A DNA stretch of 64,000 nt, taken from contig CM060704.1 of assembly GCA_030686995.1 (NCBI GenBank), forward strand, positions 172,791,718 through 172,855,717. The letters are read 5' to 3'. This stretch comes from Artemisia argyi. Lineage: Eukaryota > Streptophyta > Magnoliopsida > Asterales > Asteraceae. Shown here in pieces: positions 1-11,460 of this stretch. The notes beneath the pieces are model-generated. The model was given only the letters and a program-made list of their open reading frames with translations, was not told where the DNA came from and did not search any database. How positions within the stretch are numbered: position 1 is the stretch's first letter; each line of letters begins with the position of its first letter. The translations under genes and the position numbers were made by a program.

Positions 1-994
1 ATCATGGAAGTGAGGTACCTGCGAGTAGACAGTTAGCAATAAAACAACCGGTACTTACGGATAAGGAATTAGAGCTCGTCAACAGCATATTGTGAAGACT
101 CCTTCTAATCCTTATCCAGGCCGTTCCCATATCAGATACTCCCGAAGGAGCTTACGAGACCTACTAAGTAGTTCAATGACTGGGTGAGTCGCTGGGGATC
201 ACTACACGACTGTAGACCGCTATGGAACCACCGCAAACACTAAGCGTAACCCTTGTGGGGTTACTGAAGTGACCTGCTGTCAGGGCTGTTTGATGTTGAC
301 CCTGGCAGGATTTCCGTTCAATCATTGAGAAATACTTACGTAATCCTCTCATAAACGTTCTCAGCAGATTGCTAAGATCTGTGAAGGACTCGATAGTTTA
401 CAACTGATGCCCATTGATGTAGAACACCAGTCGTAGAAATTACTAAGTGTTCCTAAGAGATCTTTGATGTATCTCAAGGCTCTAGACTCAATAAGTGCAC
501 ACCTAGGTTTCCTATGCGGAGACTGGGGAGGTGTCTCCTGCTTCAATATCAACCGTCTCTAAGAGATAGGTCGATAGGTTACGCGGGTTCCCCGTGAGAA
601 TGAAACAAGCTCTTTTAAGAGAACTTGAGTGGTTAAGAAGGTTTAGTGCATTGCGTCACTGGGTCCATGACGACTTAATCTTCAATACCGGTGTTGTCTT
701 TTGCAACAGCCAGTAGCATACGTATTGAACCCGGTGTCTGCCCTAAGGTTGAACATATGGAGGGCTATTTCTTTTCACCCTTTACTTTACTTTTCTTTTT
801 AATTCTTCAACTCCTTCTTTCCCTTTCATTCATTTCTCCTTTTTTTTTTCGTATCATACCTAAGGACTTCTAATTCTAACTATGGGAGATGTCCTTGGGT
901 AGATCCCTCCGGCTCTGGCGGATCATAGGACGGATATTCCTATCTTAATCACCTTATAACTCCGATAGTAGCCAAGAAACCTTAGATTGAAAAT

Positions 995-1043
995 CTCTCA
1001 AAGTGTTTGTGATAATCAAATATTTTGGTTAACACTTTGAGAG
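995..1043. repeat. Perfect 13-bp inverted repeat (stem-loop)
   Basis: CTCTCAAAGTGTT at 995-1007 is exactly inverted at 1031-1043, leaving a 23-nt loop. It lies about 20 bp from a polypurine-tract-like motif, in the part of a copia element where second-strand priming signals are expected. Confidence 0.75.
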
Positions 1044-1062
1044 TTTTGTGTACATTTTTGAA

Positions 1063-1125
1063 GGGCTCCCCCTGCACATGTGCTCATAAGTATTTAATAA
1101 ATTTGCACATGCGGGAGGAGCAAAC
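1063..1125 (-). promoter_or_regulatory. Polypurine-tract-like motif with adjacent dyad
   Basis: On the minus strand the sequence is an AGGGGGAGC-type purine run. The plus strand reads GCTCCCCCTGCACATGTGC, followed about 30 bp later by an imperfect inverted copy ending GGGAGGAGC. Similar purine runs occur near 1625 and 7752 in this element. Sireviruses are known for multiplied polypurine tracts; the role here is inferred. Confidence 0.5.
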
Positions 1126-1615
1126 ACTTTTGAATTGATCCACTTTCCGTGAACAAGACCGATTCGAGACACGCTTACATCACTAGTTAAACTAGCTTGA
1201 AGTTATTACCCGGCCTGGTCAAGTCCACAAAAAGTTTCTCGAGACGGTACATTTCTACTAAGACAAATCCTTTTCGAGACACGCTTACGTGGTTAGTTAG
1301 AGAGATGCATTGTCAGCTTTTAGGTGACAACTAGCTCTAGTAACTAACTTGATGTTATTACCCGTCGAGGATAAGTCCTTTCGATGTTACTAACTTGTAT
1401 TATCTCGTCAATTCCTGGGTCAATACTGAGTCTAGCTCGCACATGATACAACTTAAAGCTTTGACTTCATGTATTTTAATCACTTTTTCATTTTCTCCCC
1501 ATCAAAAATAGCATATAAAATGGTGTTTTTGACAAACATTTGATTAAAATATGCCTTTTGAGTCTTACGGGGAGATTCACAAAGAACTTTTGATTTTGAG
1601 CAAAGTATTTTGTCT

Positions 1616-1670
1616 TGACAAGTGCTCCCCCTCACCAAGTGATCAGGTCTTATTGAGGTGAAATACTTAT
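1616..1670 (-). promoter_or_regulatory. Second polypurine-tract-like motif
   Basis: The plus strand reads GTGCTCCCCCTCACC, giving GGTGAGGGGGAGCAC on the element strand. A short dyad (TCACC / GGTGA) follows within 45 bp. It has the same layout as the motifs near 1067 and 7752. Confidence 0.45.
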
Positions 1671-1873
1671 CCTTTTGAGCAGAATTATGAAAAATTATAA
1701 ATGTTTGATAAATTCTACTCAAAAGTAAGAAGCCTTCGCTCCTTATTATAGGATTGAGGCACTGAAGCGTACCTCAGGGTCCTTTCTTTACAAGTTCGGG
1801 TTGTGCACTGTAATGCGTACACAAACCATTATGAAAAATCATTCAATCAAATGAAATAATCAAATGTACCAAG

Positions 1874-3412
1874 TTACTCTTCGTCAAGAAGTGGAGCATC
1901 AAAGTCAGTGAACTTGGGTTCAGGTCTTTCGAAGTTTCTGACAGGAAACGATGGTCTGACGCCGATGTAGCATTCCAGTCGTCTGATCTGTTCCCGTCGA
2001 AATAACCTTTCCTCAATCTTTAAGACAAAATTACGAACTTGTCTTCTCGTGCTGGATTTCCATCTCGGTTGTTCCCCCTTAGCTATCTTTCGTCGATCAT
2101 CATTCAACCTTTTGACCAGCCCATCACGAACAGATTTGAGTGTAACATCACAGAATTTGTGCACCTCATCGAATCTTATGAAACTTTGTAGTTGTTTGTT
2201 GTTGATGTAGGTGAAACCAAAAGGATCTTGGTTGAGGGAAAACTGTGACGTTTGATAAATTCCATCAAACGTGAATTGCGGCTTTGTCAAATTTATCTTC
2301 TGTTGATAACTTTCCACACCCAGTTGAAGATCTTCCACCCTTTCTTGAACTATTAGTCGTTGGATGTAGAGAAGTAGTGATGCCATAAAGTTGTACTGGA
2401 CATCTCTGTCGAAACCCCGCATTCTTCCTTTCACCTTTTCGAGATACATATCTTCGATGTCATTCAGATTAAGGTCAGGAAAGTCTGCTTCGGAGAACTT
2501 GTACTTCTTTTCATCTTGTCGTTTAACAACAATTTCATGCATGAATTTGTAGTTAAATCGTTGCGACTCATGGATCTCCAAGATGGCGATGATCTTAGAT
2601 TTATGCTTCACATTTTCCAAAGATTTCTCTCCCAATCTGCTAGTATAACCGAGACGACGACGTTCTGGCCAGTGTTGAATGCCGTGTAGGGCATCTCTGT
2701 CGTAAGCTACGATGGAGTTGCTGAAAACACGAGTTGTTTCTTCGATGGCAGGAATTTCGTATCTGGCGGCTGGTATGGAGATTGTGAGTGATGAAGCATA
2801 TTTCTTCTTGGTATTCACTTGGGTGAGTTTGATATTTTGAAGATCTTTGTTGAAAAAGTAGCTGTAGGGTAACTTGGGCTTATCTGGAAATCCTGTCAAA
2901 GGTAATGGTTTTGTCCAGTCAGTGAAGTAAGGTTTTTCATGGTTCTTGGAACTGAAATCGATATTCATTTCAGGATTTAGCCAGTCAAATTCGGCAGACA
3001 TTGCACTGGCTATATTCTGCAAATGAAATTCGTATTCAACTTTGTTTCCAGATCTTTTCTTGAGAAACTCTTGTGCGTCCTTATTGATTCTTCTTAGCTC
3101 CGTCTTTGTAAGTTTGTTGATCTGAAGATCCTTCATGATAACTTGGGTGAACTTTAGAGTATTGCCCGGAAGGGGTTCTTCATCTTCTAGAGGAGGTTGT
3201 GCCTGAACCATGTCCGTCAACCAGTCATTAAGAGGAGTATCGTCATTGTCGAGCCATGTATGACGTCTTTTCTTCTTGGGTTTCGTAGACTTAGATGTAG
3301 CATCTTTGTCTTTAGCTTTGGACGGTGACGATGGTCCAGCATGAGAATCATGGGTAGGTGGAGCACGGTAATCGGTGTCAAGTTGATCCTGGAAGTCATC
3401 AGTGTGTTTCAT
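1874..3412 (-). pseudogene. Extra (third) ORF of copia element, C-terminal part
   Basis: This is a 512-codon open frame that is the distal part of the long ORF downstream of pol. It begins with an acidic, hydrophilic stretch, then a Lys/Ser-rich patch (KPKKKRR), followed by a mostly charged, possibly helical protein with no catalytic motif I recognise. It is in a different frame from the segment before it: the change falls around 3430-3445, just where the upstream frame runs into a stop. Such ORFs in Sirevirus-like elements are often called envelope-like. I see no clear signal peptide or transmembrane segment here, so that name is not supported by this sequence. Confidence 0.6.
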
Positions 3413-4407
3413 GAAAATTTCTTCATCTTCAGTTTGACCTTTACCAGTAGTTGAGGGTTGTTGTTGATTTCCAGGATAGTGGAGTCCTTTTGTGGTTGTA
3501 GAGAGGATGAGGGACCTGTTCCAGACTTAGGTTTCTTGCCTTTGGAGTTTGGGTCAGGATCGTCATCTTTTCTTGTCCGTTTTCGGGTTCCAGCAGCATC
3601 TTTGCATGACTCCTTTGACATGTAAGCCACCATAGCATCATACAGGGCTTTATCTTCAGCTGTCTATGTGGTTTTGGTGGCAAGGTTGTCTAAGAGTTTG
3701 ACAAGCATGTCTTTGAAGGACAATTCTGGGACGGTTGGAGCCACAGTAGAAGATTTTGCGGTGTGAAGTGTGAATGGTGTAGTAGACAACATTTTCCTTG
3801 TAACACTTCTAATTCTGTGATCCAAGTTGTCATTGATTGGTTTGAGAAGGTTTGCTACTTTAGGAGTGATCATCTCAACCAGATTTTCAGTGAGAAAATC
3901 ATGTGTTGCAGTTCTGATAAATCCTTCGTAATCAGATTTCAAGAACTTGTCAATCAGCTGCGTTGACTCCTGGAAGTTCTCAACTTGTTTGGTAAGATTG
4001 GTAACCATGTCGGTAAGTTTGTTCACTTGCTCCTAAAGATCAACTGGTTGTTTTGGTTTATTGATCGAATGTTGTTTAGATGCGGTTTCAGAAGGTGTGG
4101 GAGATGAGTGCTCTGGTGATGATTCTGACGACGACTCGTTGTGTGAGTTTGAAGAAGAAGCGGGAGGAGTCGGATCCTTTGGTGGAGAGTCTTGAGGAGG
4201 TGGAGGTTGTGCTGAGGAAGTCTGCTGAGAGGATGACTTGAGAAATATGTTGGTGTCGAACGCGTTCTTCTCTTCGTTTTCCTTTCTACGACGTTCCTCT
4301 GCTTCTTGTGCAAGAAACTCTGGAGTAATGAGGTATTCATGTTCCTGATCCGTAGCTATTTTCTCTTGGCCGCCAACATTCTCTTCTACGTTAGCAGTCT
4401 CTGTCAT
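3409..4407 (-). pseudogene. Extra ORF of copia element, middle part with two amber codons
   Basis: The open pieces 4033-4407, 3664-4026 and 3409-3633 are all in one frame and in the same frame as the 4453-6006 piece. They are separated only by TAG codons at 4033-4035 and 3664-3666. The protein begins Glu-rich, passes through a Pro/Ser-rich low-complexity region, then a heptad-like helical segment (near 3900-4020), and ends in a basic Lys/Arg patch. No enzymatic motif is visible. The uninterrupted frame between the stops suggests point mutations in a formerly open reading frame, or stops tolerated by readthrough. Confidence 0.6.
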
Positions 4408-4452
4408 ATTGACATCTCCAGTTTTGTCAGTGTCTTTAACGGTGTCATCTGG

Positions 4453-6006
4453 CTATGCGGCTGATTCTAAAGTTGTGGACACAACTGGAGGATTCATGCT
4501 GCTGGTAGCTCCTTCATGTTCCGACTGATCGATAGGTGGTGGAGTTAAAGGTTGAGACATGAGTCGGCTTTCGAGAGTTGCTTTCCTTTGTTCTTTCCTG
4601 AGTCGCTTTTCTTCAGCTCGAGTGTCGACAACTATACTCTTCAGTTTGCGTTTATCGACCAAAGGTTCAACGATTGGTTCGTCTTCATCATCATTAGGCT
4701 CATTAATAGTGATTCCTTTCCTTTTCCTTGTCTCTTCTTCATAGGTTTCAAGACTTTGTTGTATTGCGATCTCTGTTGCAGGAAATACTTCTTCAGGTGC
4801 TCTGTATCTCAGTTCATAGTCTGGTTCTTCTTCTTCAAATTCGGTATAGAACTCGGATTCAGTGTCAGACGGTGGAGGTGTAGGTTCATCACGAAGAATG
4901 TACTCTGGAGTTACTTTCTTCTTTGGCTTGGTAGCAGGTTTGGGTTTGGATGTAGGTTTAGGTGTGGTTGAAGTCTTGGGTTTTGACATTGGAGCAGCCT
5001 TAGATCTAGTATGAGGTGATCCAGTGGTGCTTGTAGTACTTCCAGACTTTACCCCTCCTTTGCTTCGAGTCTTTATTGTGGCTTCTTCCTGTTCCCCTTT
5101 GTAAGCCAGATCATACAACTTGAAGTTCGCCCTTTTCTTAATACTGTCATCCAGAAGGTATTCGGGAATCCTCATTCCTTTGATCTTGGTTGAGGAAGTG
5201 GTCGATTTGATGAATGAGATGGTGAAGTCGTCCTCAAAGAGGTGCTTCGGCTCATTAGGATCAGCCATCCTCTTGATGAATTCTGGAGAGCTTTTGCAGA
5301 GATGTTCTATTAGAAGCTTGGTGAATCTTGTGAATGGTATCATAGTCTTCACACGTTCGGTCTGAATACTGTGGACTATATCATTCATGATAGGAACTGC
5401 AAAATCAATCGGTGTCAGAGTCACCATTCCCCAAAATGTTTGCAGGTGTTCGAGCCTTGGATGTTCATGACCACTTTTCCTTCCAGATATAGATCTTACC
5501 ACTAACAGACAGAATGTTCTCCAAGGCTGAGGGATATACTTGGCATTAAATTGGGAAATCTTGACTAGCGGTACATCATCATCAACCTCATATCCTAATT
5601 CAATGAAGAAATCAAGTAGATCCAGGTCAGGTAGTACAGGAGCAAATTCGTTGTCAGTTTGTGGCATGAGAAGGGCGGTTCTAAGAACGTCATGATCTAC
5701 AGTGTATTCTTGGCTATCCAATGTGACAGTGAAAGACTCATCATCCAAGTTAGCCTGAGCAGTAAGCCAGAATTGATGAAGGTAGAACAGCGGAACTGAA
5801 GTAGAACAGGTGAGTAGAGGTTTGCATGGATGTGCAAGTAGGATATCTTTCACAATCATGCACGATTTCTCTGTGATATTCAATTTGTTGAAGTCCACTC
5901 GGGGATTGTTATTGCCAATCGTGACATTGTAGTTCTCGGGAGTGACGTCATCCAAGGTGAGCAGTGGAAGACTTTGTTCAGTGACGTTCTCATTGTGTTC
6001 AGCCAT
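4453..6006 (-). CDS. Extra (third) ORF of copia element, N-terminal part
   Basis: The frame is 517 codons from the Met at 6004-6006 (MAEHNENV) to a TAG at 4453-4455. An upstream in-frame start at 6063 exists, but the acidic N-terminus fits the inner Met better. The first ~270 residues are a folded-looking domain, with motifs such as LFYLHQFWLTAQ and QPWRTFCLLVVRSISG. The rest is a disordered Ser/Thr/Pro/Lys tail followed by charged helices. Homologous proteins are, to my knowledge, common beside copia pol genes in composite plants, with unknown function. It lies 3' of pol after a 1.9-kb spacer, the position of envelope-like ORFs in Sireviruses. Confidence 0.65.
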   Translation of the reverse strand: MAEHNENVTEQSLPLLTLDDVTPENYNVTIGNNNPRVDFNKLNITEKSCMIVKDILLAHPCKPLLTCSTSVPLFYLHQFWLTAQANLDDESFTVTLDSQEYTVDHDVLRTALLMPQTDNEFAPVLPDLDLLDFFIELGYEVDDDVPLVKISQFNAKYIPQPWRTFCLLVVRSISGRKSGHEHPRLEHLQTFWGMVTLTPIDFAVPIMNDIVHSIQTERVKTMIPFTRFTKLLIEHLCKSSPEFIKRMADPNEPKHLFEDDFTISFIKSTTSSTKIKGMRIPEYLLDDSIKKRANFKLYDLAYKGEQEEATIKTRSKGGVKSGSTTSTTGSPHTRSKAAPMSKPKTSTTPKPTSKPKPATKPKKKVTPEYILRDEPTPPPSDTESEFYTEFEEEEPDYELRYRAPEEVFPATEIAIQQSLETYEEETRKRKGITINEPNDDEDEPIVEPLVDKRKLKSIVVDTRAEEKRLRKEQRKATLESRLMSQPLTPPPIDQSEHEGATSSMNPPVVSTTLESAA

Positions 6007-6299
6007 GTTTATCTGAAAAGCATTATCATAAACCAAACATCCAAATTTGTTACGTGTTAGCACAGTTTTGAGTTTGGATACAGATATCTACTTGAGACAG
6101 TTAAGCACAAATGTATCATTTAGTTATGAGTGAAGTGCCACATAATGCATACTTGAAGAATCATCGTTCAGTTACAATCACGAATTCAACTATACAATGT
6201 AATGATTCGCAAATAAGTATGATTGAAACACACATTCATAGTTACTTCACATTACATAACAACAATGAACAACATGACAAGGCCTAAACAAGTTTTTGA

Positions 6300-6560
6300 A
6301 AAATTGTAACAAATCCTTTTTATCGCAAACTTGTATAGAAAGATTTCGAAAAATGTTACAAAGCCTTTTATCGCAAACTTGTAAAAGAAGATTTCGAAAA
6401 AAATGTTACAAAGATTTTTATCGCAAACTTGTAAAAGAAGATTTCGAAAAATGTTACAAAGATTTTTATCGAGAAAATGAATTATCGAGAAAAATCCTTG
6501 TCTGTCAACTTTATCGAGAAAATGAATTATCGAGAAACATTTTCGAAAACATCAATTCCG
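6300..6560. repeat. Tandem repeat, ~49-bp unit, then ~45-bp unit
   Basis: The core AATGTTACAAAG recurs near 6352, 6402 and 6451 (with a partial copy at 6304), each unit containing TTATCGCAAACTTGTA and GATTTCGAAAAA. It changes near 6465 into two copies of TATCGAGAAAATGAATTATC. An apparent 95-residue frame over it is only the translation of the repeat. Confidence 0.75.
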
Positions 6561-7737
6561 ATAAAACTTTTTCGAGAACCTAGTGATTTCGAAATTTATT
6601 GTTCAAAAGAGTAATTTCGAAAAATATTGAGTTTGAACAAAAAATTATCGAGAACCATGAGTTTCTCGATAAGTTTTATAGATTGCGATAAATCTGATTT
6701 TCTCGAAAAACATTCTTATACAAGAATCTTTCGAATTTGAAGTTTAACGTACGTTTCTTTAGCAAAGATCTTTTCAATGATTCAGGCCTGTCACCAATAT
6801 AGATAACCACCACTTAGATAAAATCACTAGGCTTGATAACAAAGATTTCGATAAATGCTAAGAACATGTTCTCGATAATGACAGAACTTTGAGACAAATG
6901 AGTATCATAGAGTCAAGCATATCACAAGTACATGTAGTAAGCACATAATGACACAAAATGACAGTATACAACACATAAGACTCAGTTCGATCGAAATTGT
7001 CAATGAACAAAGCGTACAAGCTTATCGAGAACTAAGTTACAATGGTGTAAATCATCAAAGCTAAATCAAACATGCATACATGAGACCTTAGAAACTAATC
7101 CCACCAATAAAATCAAGCAAATAAACACAGAACCTCATAAACCAAATCGACCCAAAATCAAGAATTCGAGAATCAAGCAAACATGAATGGAATTGAGATA
7201 AAATGATATAGTAAGTTTAGTGACACTAAATGTAACACAACCCTATCAAGAAATCAGTTACCAGACCATGATTTTGCAGATTTCGAAATTGCTAAACCCT
7301 AGATATCGAAATCGATTATGCAAGAAATTTAGCCGTTGGATTTGCAATTAAACGAAAACCTATGTTTGTAATGTCCTAGAGATGACATAGGAACTTACAA
7401 TTTGATGATCAAAATCGTGGATAGCTCAAATGAATTAGGGCCGTAGGTTTTAGAAAGGGTTTAAGAGGTTTTTGAACTTGTGGGTTTGTGTTATACGGTT
7501 TGTTTGTTTTATTATTTTTTAGATTTTAAGTTTTTGACACTTTAGGTCCCTTAACTATGAGATATGTCTACTAGACCCCTAAAGTAACTAGCAAACATAT
7601 GTAATATTGAGAAATACTTCCGTTAATCCTAACTTATGAAAAACTTATTACGGGATGAGACAAAGTGATGTAAAAGGAACGTCCACACACTTTGAAGTAC
7701 CGAAAAAAACGAGAAACATGCAAGTATACCAATTAAA

Positions 7738-7806
7738 AATTGGTAAAAAATTTAAGCGTGACTCCCCCTCAACACTTGTAAAGTAAGAACAAAGTGTTGA
7801 AGTGAA
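7738..7806 (-). promoter_or_regulatory. Third polypurine-tract-like motif with stem-loop
   Basis: The plus strand reads GACTCCCCCTCAACACTT, giving a GAGGGGGAGTC purine run on the element strand. CAACACTT just beside it is inverted as AAGTGTTG about 20 bp away, forming an 8-bp stem. It lies immediately 3' of the pol stop codon. Confidence 0.5.
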
Positions 7807-7950
7807 GCGATATACTTGCATTTTTTTTTTATTTTTTATTTTTTTTTATGAGAAATCTGAAAAATCTTTTTGTGTTTTTGATTGGTTTTATATTTTTGTA
7901 TTTTTGTTTTTGAAAAAAATGTTTACAAAGATAGTTATGATGTTTGACGA

Positions 7951-10900
7951 TCAATTGTGTTTTAAAAACTTTTCCAGATCCTCTGGAGTCAAACATCTCA
8001 TACCAATTTGGTGAACTAGACTAGCAAACCTTGAAGGTGCCAAGGATTTGGTAAGTAAGTCCGCTAATTGGTATTCAGTTCCAACAAAATAAAGTTCAAC
8101 GGTACCCTTTTCCACATGCTCTTTGATGAAATGATATCGGAGATCGATGTGTTTGGATTTGCAATGATGCACTGTGTTGCAGGAGATAGCAATTGCACTC
8201 TTAGAATCACAGTAGATAGGAATCTTGTTGAATAGGTAGCCATAATCTTTAAGTTGTGATCTCATCCAGATGACTTGAGCACAACAAGCAGACATGGCTA
8301 CGTATTCAGATTCTGTAGACGACAGTGACGTGCAGTCCTGCTTCTTAGATTGCCATGACACAAGTTTGTCTCCGAGAAATTGTAATCCACCAGATGTACT
8401 TTTGCGTGTGTCTAAACATCCTGCATGGTCAGCATCTGAAAAAGCAATTAGTTCGAAACCAGAATCCTTCGGATACCAGATTCCCAAGTTAATGGTTCCC
8501 TTTATGTATCGAAGGATTCTCTTGACCTCACTGAGGTGTTTTTCAGTTGGTTTAGACTGATAGCGAGAGCACGTGTAGACAGCAAATACTATATCAGGTC
8601 TACTAGCTGTGAGATACATGAGGGACCCAATCATACTTCGGTATTTGGTAGGGTCAACTGGAGTCCCATGTAAATCAGCATCTAGTTTTGTGGTATAGCC
8701 CATTGGTGTATTAAAAGTATCACAAGACATCATTCCATGTTTCTTTAAAATTTCAAGAGCATATTTGGACTGATTTATAAAAATTCCACGGGGCGATTGA
8801 TGAACTTGTAGTCCTAGAAAGAACGAAAGTTCACCCATCATGGACATTTCAAAATTATCTTTCATTAATTTTGCAAAATCATTCGAGTAACTTCTTTTTG
8901 TTGAGGCAAAAATGATGTCATCGACATATATTTGAACAACAAGTAAGTCCTCCCCGTAGGTTTTTGTAAATAGTGTGGGATCCACCGATCCTTTAGAAAA
9001 TTTATTGGCCAATAAGAAAGTGGATAGTTTGTCATACCACGCCCGTGGGGCTTGCTTGAGTCCGTAGAGTGCCTTTTTGAGTCGGTAAACGTGATTAGGA
9101 CGCTCAGGATCAACGAAGCCTTCAGGTTGGCTAACATAAACTTCTTCACGGAGTTCTCCATTAAGAAATTCTGTTTTGACATCCATTTGGAAGACTACCA
9201 TGTTCTTGTGTGCAGCATAGGCCAAAAAGATCCGAACAGCTTCATGTCGAGCCACTGGAGCAAAGGATTCAGCAAAATCAAGACCTTCCAGTTGAGAGTA
9301 TCCTTTCGCTACCAGACGTGATTTGTTGCGTATGACAGTTCCTTCAGCATCAAGCTTATTCTTCCATATCCATTTTAACCCAATGACAAAGACTCCGTCA
9401 GGTCTTTCAACTAATTCCCAGACTTCTAATCTTATGAATTGTTGAAATTCCTCTTGCATAGATTCAATCCAGTTGTCATAAGTCATTGCATCTTTAATGT
9501 TCTTGGGTTCTTCATGACAAACTGTGAGTGCGTAGATGCAAGTTTCTCCATCTGTGTGAAGTCGTTGTCTTGTCATAACAGGTGCATCTGGATGGCCAAT
9601 AATATGAACTAGTGGATGGTCTCGAGTCCATTTATGTGTTGAAGGGTGTAGTTGATACGTATCTCGCATGTTAGCAGGATCCAAATTGCGTGTTGACGAC
9701 TCAACTATATCAGGAACGGTAGTAGCTGGTGCAAACGGATTAAAGAACGCATCAGGATCATGCTCTGCGGATTGTGGAACTGATTGAGGTGATGGATCTT
9801 CAGCTGGATGGCGGGAAGTAGAAACAGTTTGTTCTGCTGTTGATGGGGATACAATTGGAGGACCGTCTCTCTCAACACTTGTAGTAGTTTGTTGAGGTGA
9901 GTCTGGTATTGGAATGTTATCAGGTTGAGCAACGGAATTAGGTGAGACCTCAGTGGGACGGTATTCAATTGTGTCATCAAATAGTGGAGCAAACAAGGTT
10001 TCTAATTCTTTGCGGTTAAGTGGCAATGGTTCAGCTGAAGATGCCGGAGAGTTAAGACGGTTAAATTCGGGTCCTAAGCTGTGTTGCTCAGAAACCATTT
10101 GTGTGAGTTCATCAAAATTAGCATGAATTGTTTCTTGAATCTCTCTTGTTCGACGATTCCATATCCGAAAACCTTTGGAATTTTCACAATATCCAATGAA
10201 CACTCCGATGTCAGCCTTAGCTTTGAGTTTACCTAAATCATCACGATCATTTTTCGGATAGCAAAGTGCTCCGAATACATGAAAGTAATCGATGTTCGGT
10301 TTCCTTTTGTGAACAATTTGATATGGTGTTTTGCGATGGCATTTTGTGATCATGCAACGGTTTTGGGTATAACATGCGGTTGAAACAGCTTCTGCCCACA
10401 AGTAATCTGGTAATTGAGCATTAATCAACATAGTTCTAGCAGCTTCCACTAACGTCCTGTTGCGTCTTTCAACCACACCATTCTGTTCTGGGCTTCTAGG
10501 AATGGATGTTTGATGTTCAATTCCCACTTTCTCATAATAAGACCGAAGAGTCTGATTCTTGAATTCAGTTCCATTGTCAATTCTGACTATTCGCACCGTG
10601 TTTCGTAACTGAATTTGAATTTTAGTGAGAAAGGTGATGATCATAGAAGGAGCCTGATCTTTACTTCGTAAGAAATAAACCCAAGTCCATCTGGAGAAGT
10701 CATCTACAATTACAAGAATGTAGCGTTTACCGTTGATGCTTTGAACACGCATCGGTCCACACAAATCCATATGAAGTAGTTGTAGAACATGATTCGTACT
10801 TTGCTCAGGTTTTGAAGGAAAATGAGCACGAGTACTTTTTCCTTGTTCACAGGCTGGACATAAGTGATCTTTGGTAAAACGGAATCTTGGAAATCCATCG

Positions 10901-11460
10901 ACAAGTTTATAACGAGCAAGGTCAGTCATGGTTCTGAAATTCAAGTGCGAAAGACGTTTGTGCCATAACCAAGATTTAGTTGATTCTGCTTTGGAGAGAA
11001 GACATATCGGAGATGTTGCAATCATATCTGACATTGAAATAGTATAAAGATTGGAGCCACGTGAGCCAGACATGAGATCGTTTCCTTCTAAGTCACGAAC
11101 AAAGCAAGTTTTCTCACGAAATGCAACTTCTAGATCCCCATCACAGAATTGACCAACAGAGAAAAGGTTGTGCCCAAGGCCTTCCACATAATAAACACGG
11201 CTGATTTCGATGTTCCCACTTACAAAGTCACCATACCCCATGATTAGAGCGTAATGATCATTTCCGAATCTGACAGTACCAATGAACTTTGAGACAAAGT
11301 TTTTCAACAGTTTGAGATTGCCTGTCATATGTCGGGTGCATCCGCTATCAACAATCCAGAGAACGATCTGAACTACCTGCATCACAAGAAGAGGACACAG
11401 ATGGAACAGAAGTAAGGGTGGAACCCAAAGATAGTGCGGGTTCCTGTTGGTTAGACACAC
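7951..11460 (-). CDS. pol: copia-type Pol polyprotein: protease, integrase, reverse transcriptase, RNase H
   Basis: The protein has about 1169 residues. Near residues 35-50 is the aspartic protease motif [14 protein letters not shown]. An HHCC zinc module ([10 protein letters not shown] ... CPACEQGKS) follows near 165-205. The integrase core has its catalytic acidic residues in [14 protein letters not shown] and [14 protein letters not shown]. The reverse transcriptase runs from about 670 to 900, with [21 protein letters not shown] and YVDD (near 8917-8928). The RNase H domain has SSTESEYVA and [11 protein letters not shown]. The product copies and integrates the element. The first ~30 residues overlap the end of the gag frame and are probably not real: the frame changes at about 11350-11370, just before the protease motif. 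The KTEFLNG motif usually has Ala in place of Glu. Confidence 0.92.
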   Translation of the reverse strand: MCLTNRNPHYLWVPPLLLFHLCPLLVMQVVQIVLWIVDSGCTRHMTGNLKLLKNFVSKFIGTVRFGNDHYALIMGYGDFVSGNIEISRVYYVEGLGHNLFSVGQFCDGDLEVAFREKTCFVRDLEGNDLMSGSRGSNLYTISMSDMIATSPICLLSKAESTKSWLWHKRLSHLNFRTMTDLARYKLVDGFPRFRFTKDHLCPACEQGKSTRAHFPSKPEQSTNHVLQLLHMDLCGPMRVQSINGKRYILVIVDDFSRWTWVYFLRSKDQAPSMIITFLTKIQIQLRNTVRIVRIDNGTEFKNQTLRSYYEKVGIEHQTSIPRSPEQNGVVERRNRTLVEAARTMLINAQLPDYLWAEAVSTACYTQNRCMITKCHRKTPYQIVHKRKPNIDYFHVFGALCYPKNDRDDLGKLKAKADIGVFIGYCENSKGFRIWNRRTREIQETIHANFDELTQMVSEQHSLGPEFNRLNSPASSAEPLPLNRKELETLFAPLFDDTIEYRPTEVSPNSVAQPDNIPIPDSPQQTTTSVERDGPPIVSPSTAEQTVSTSRHPAEDPSPQSVPQSAEHDPDAFFNPFAPATTVPDIVESSTRNLDPANMRDTYQLHPSTHKWTRDHPLVHIIGHPDAPVMTRQRLHTDGETCIYALTVCHEEPKNIKDAMTYDNWIESMQEEFQQFIRLEVWELVERPDGVFVIGLKWIWKNKLDAEGTVIRNKSRLVAKGYSQLEGLDFAESFAPVARHEAVRIFLAYAAHKNMVVFQMDVKTEFLNGELREEVYVSQPEGFVDPERPNHVYRLKKALYGLKQAPRAWYDKLSTFLLANKFSKGSVDPTLFTKTYGEDLLVVQIYVDDIIFASTKRSYSNDFAKLMKDNFEMSMMGELSFFLGLQVHQSPRGIFINQSKYALEILKKHGMMSCDTFNTPMGYTTKLDADLHGTPVDPTKYRSMIGSLMYLTASRPDIVFAVYTCSRYQSKPTEKHLSEVKRILRYIKGTINLGIWYPKDSGFELIAFSDADHAGCLDTRKSTSGGLQFLGDKLVSWQSKKQDCTSLSSTESEYVAMSACCAQVIWMRSQLKDYGYLFNKIPIYCDSKSAIAISCNTVHHCKSKHIDLRYHFIKEHVEKGTVELYFVGTEYQLADLLTKSLAPSRFASLVHQIGMRCLTPEDLEKFLKHN

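Larger units (their letters stand above)
1..1873 (-). other. Non-coding 3' region of the copia element
   Basis: No credible coding sequence is present; short open frames here have no recognisable domain. Downstream of the extra ORF on the minus strand, this stretch holds two polypurine-tract-like motifs (CTCCCCCT on the plus strand near 1067 and 1625) and a 13-bp inverted repeat. No copy of the 354-bp LTR is visible, so the element continues past the left edge. Confidence 0.6.
6007..7950 (-). other. Spacer between pol and extra ORF, CpG-motif repeats and PPT-like site
   Basis: No coding sequence is visible in this 1.9-kb AT-rich spacer. It contains tandem repeats with TTTCGAAA, TTATCGCAA and ATCGAGAAA motifs (6296-6720) and a third purine-run motif on the element strand near 7750. 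The spacer may carry splice or initiation signals for the downstream ORF, but nothing in the sequence proves it. Confidence 0.55.

Noticed and set aside
4552..4971. Plus-strand 139-codon frame
   Set aside because: Antisense to the extra ORF of the copia element, with a composition explained by the opposite strand.
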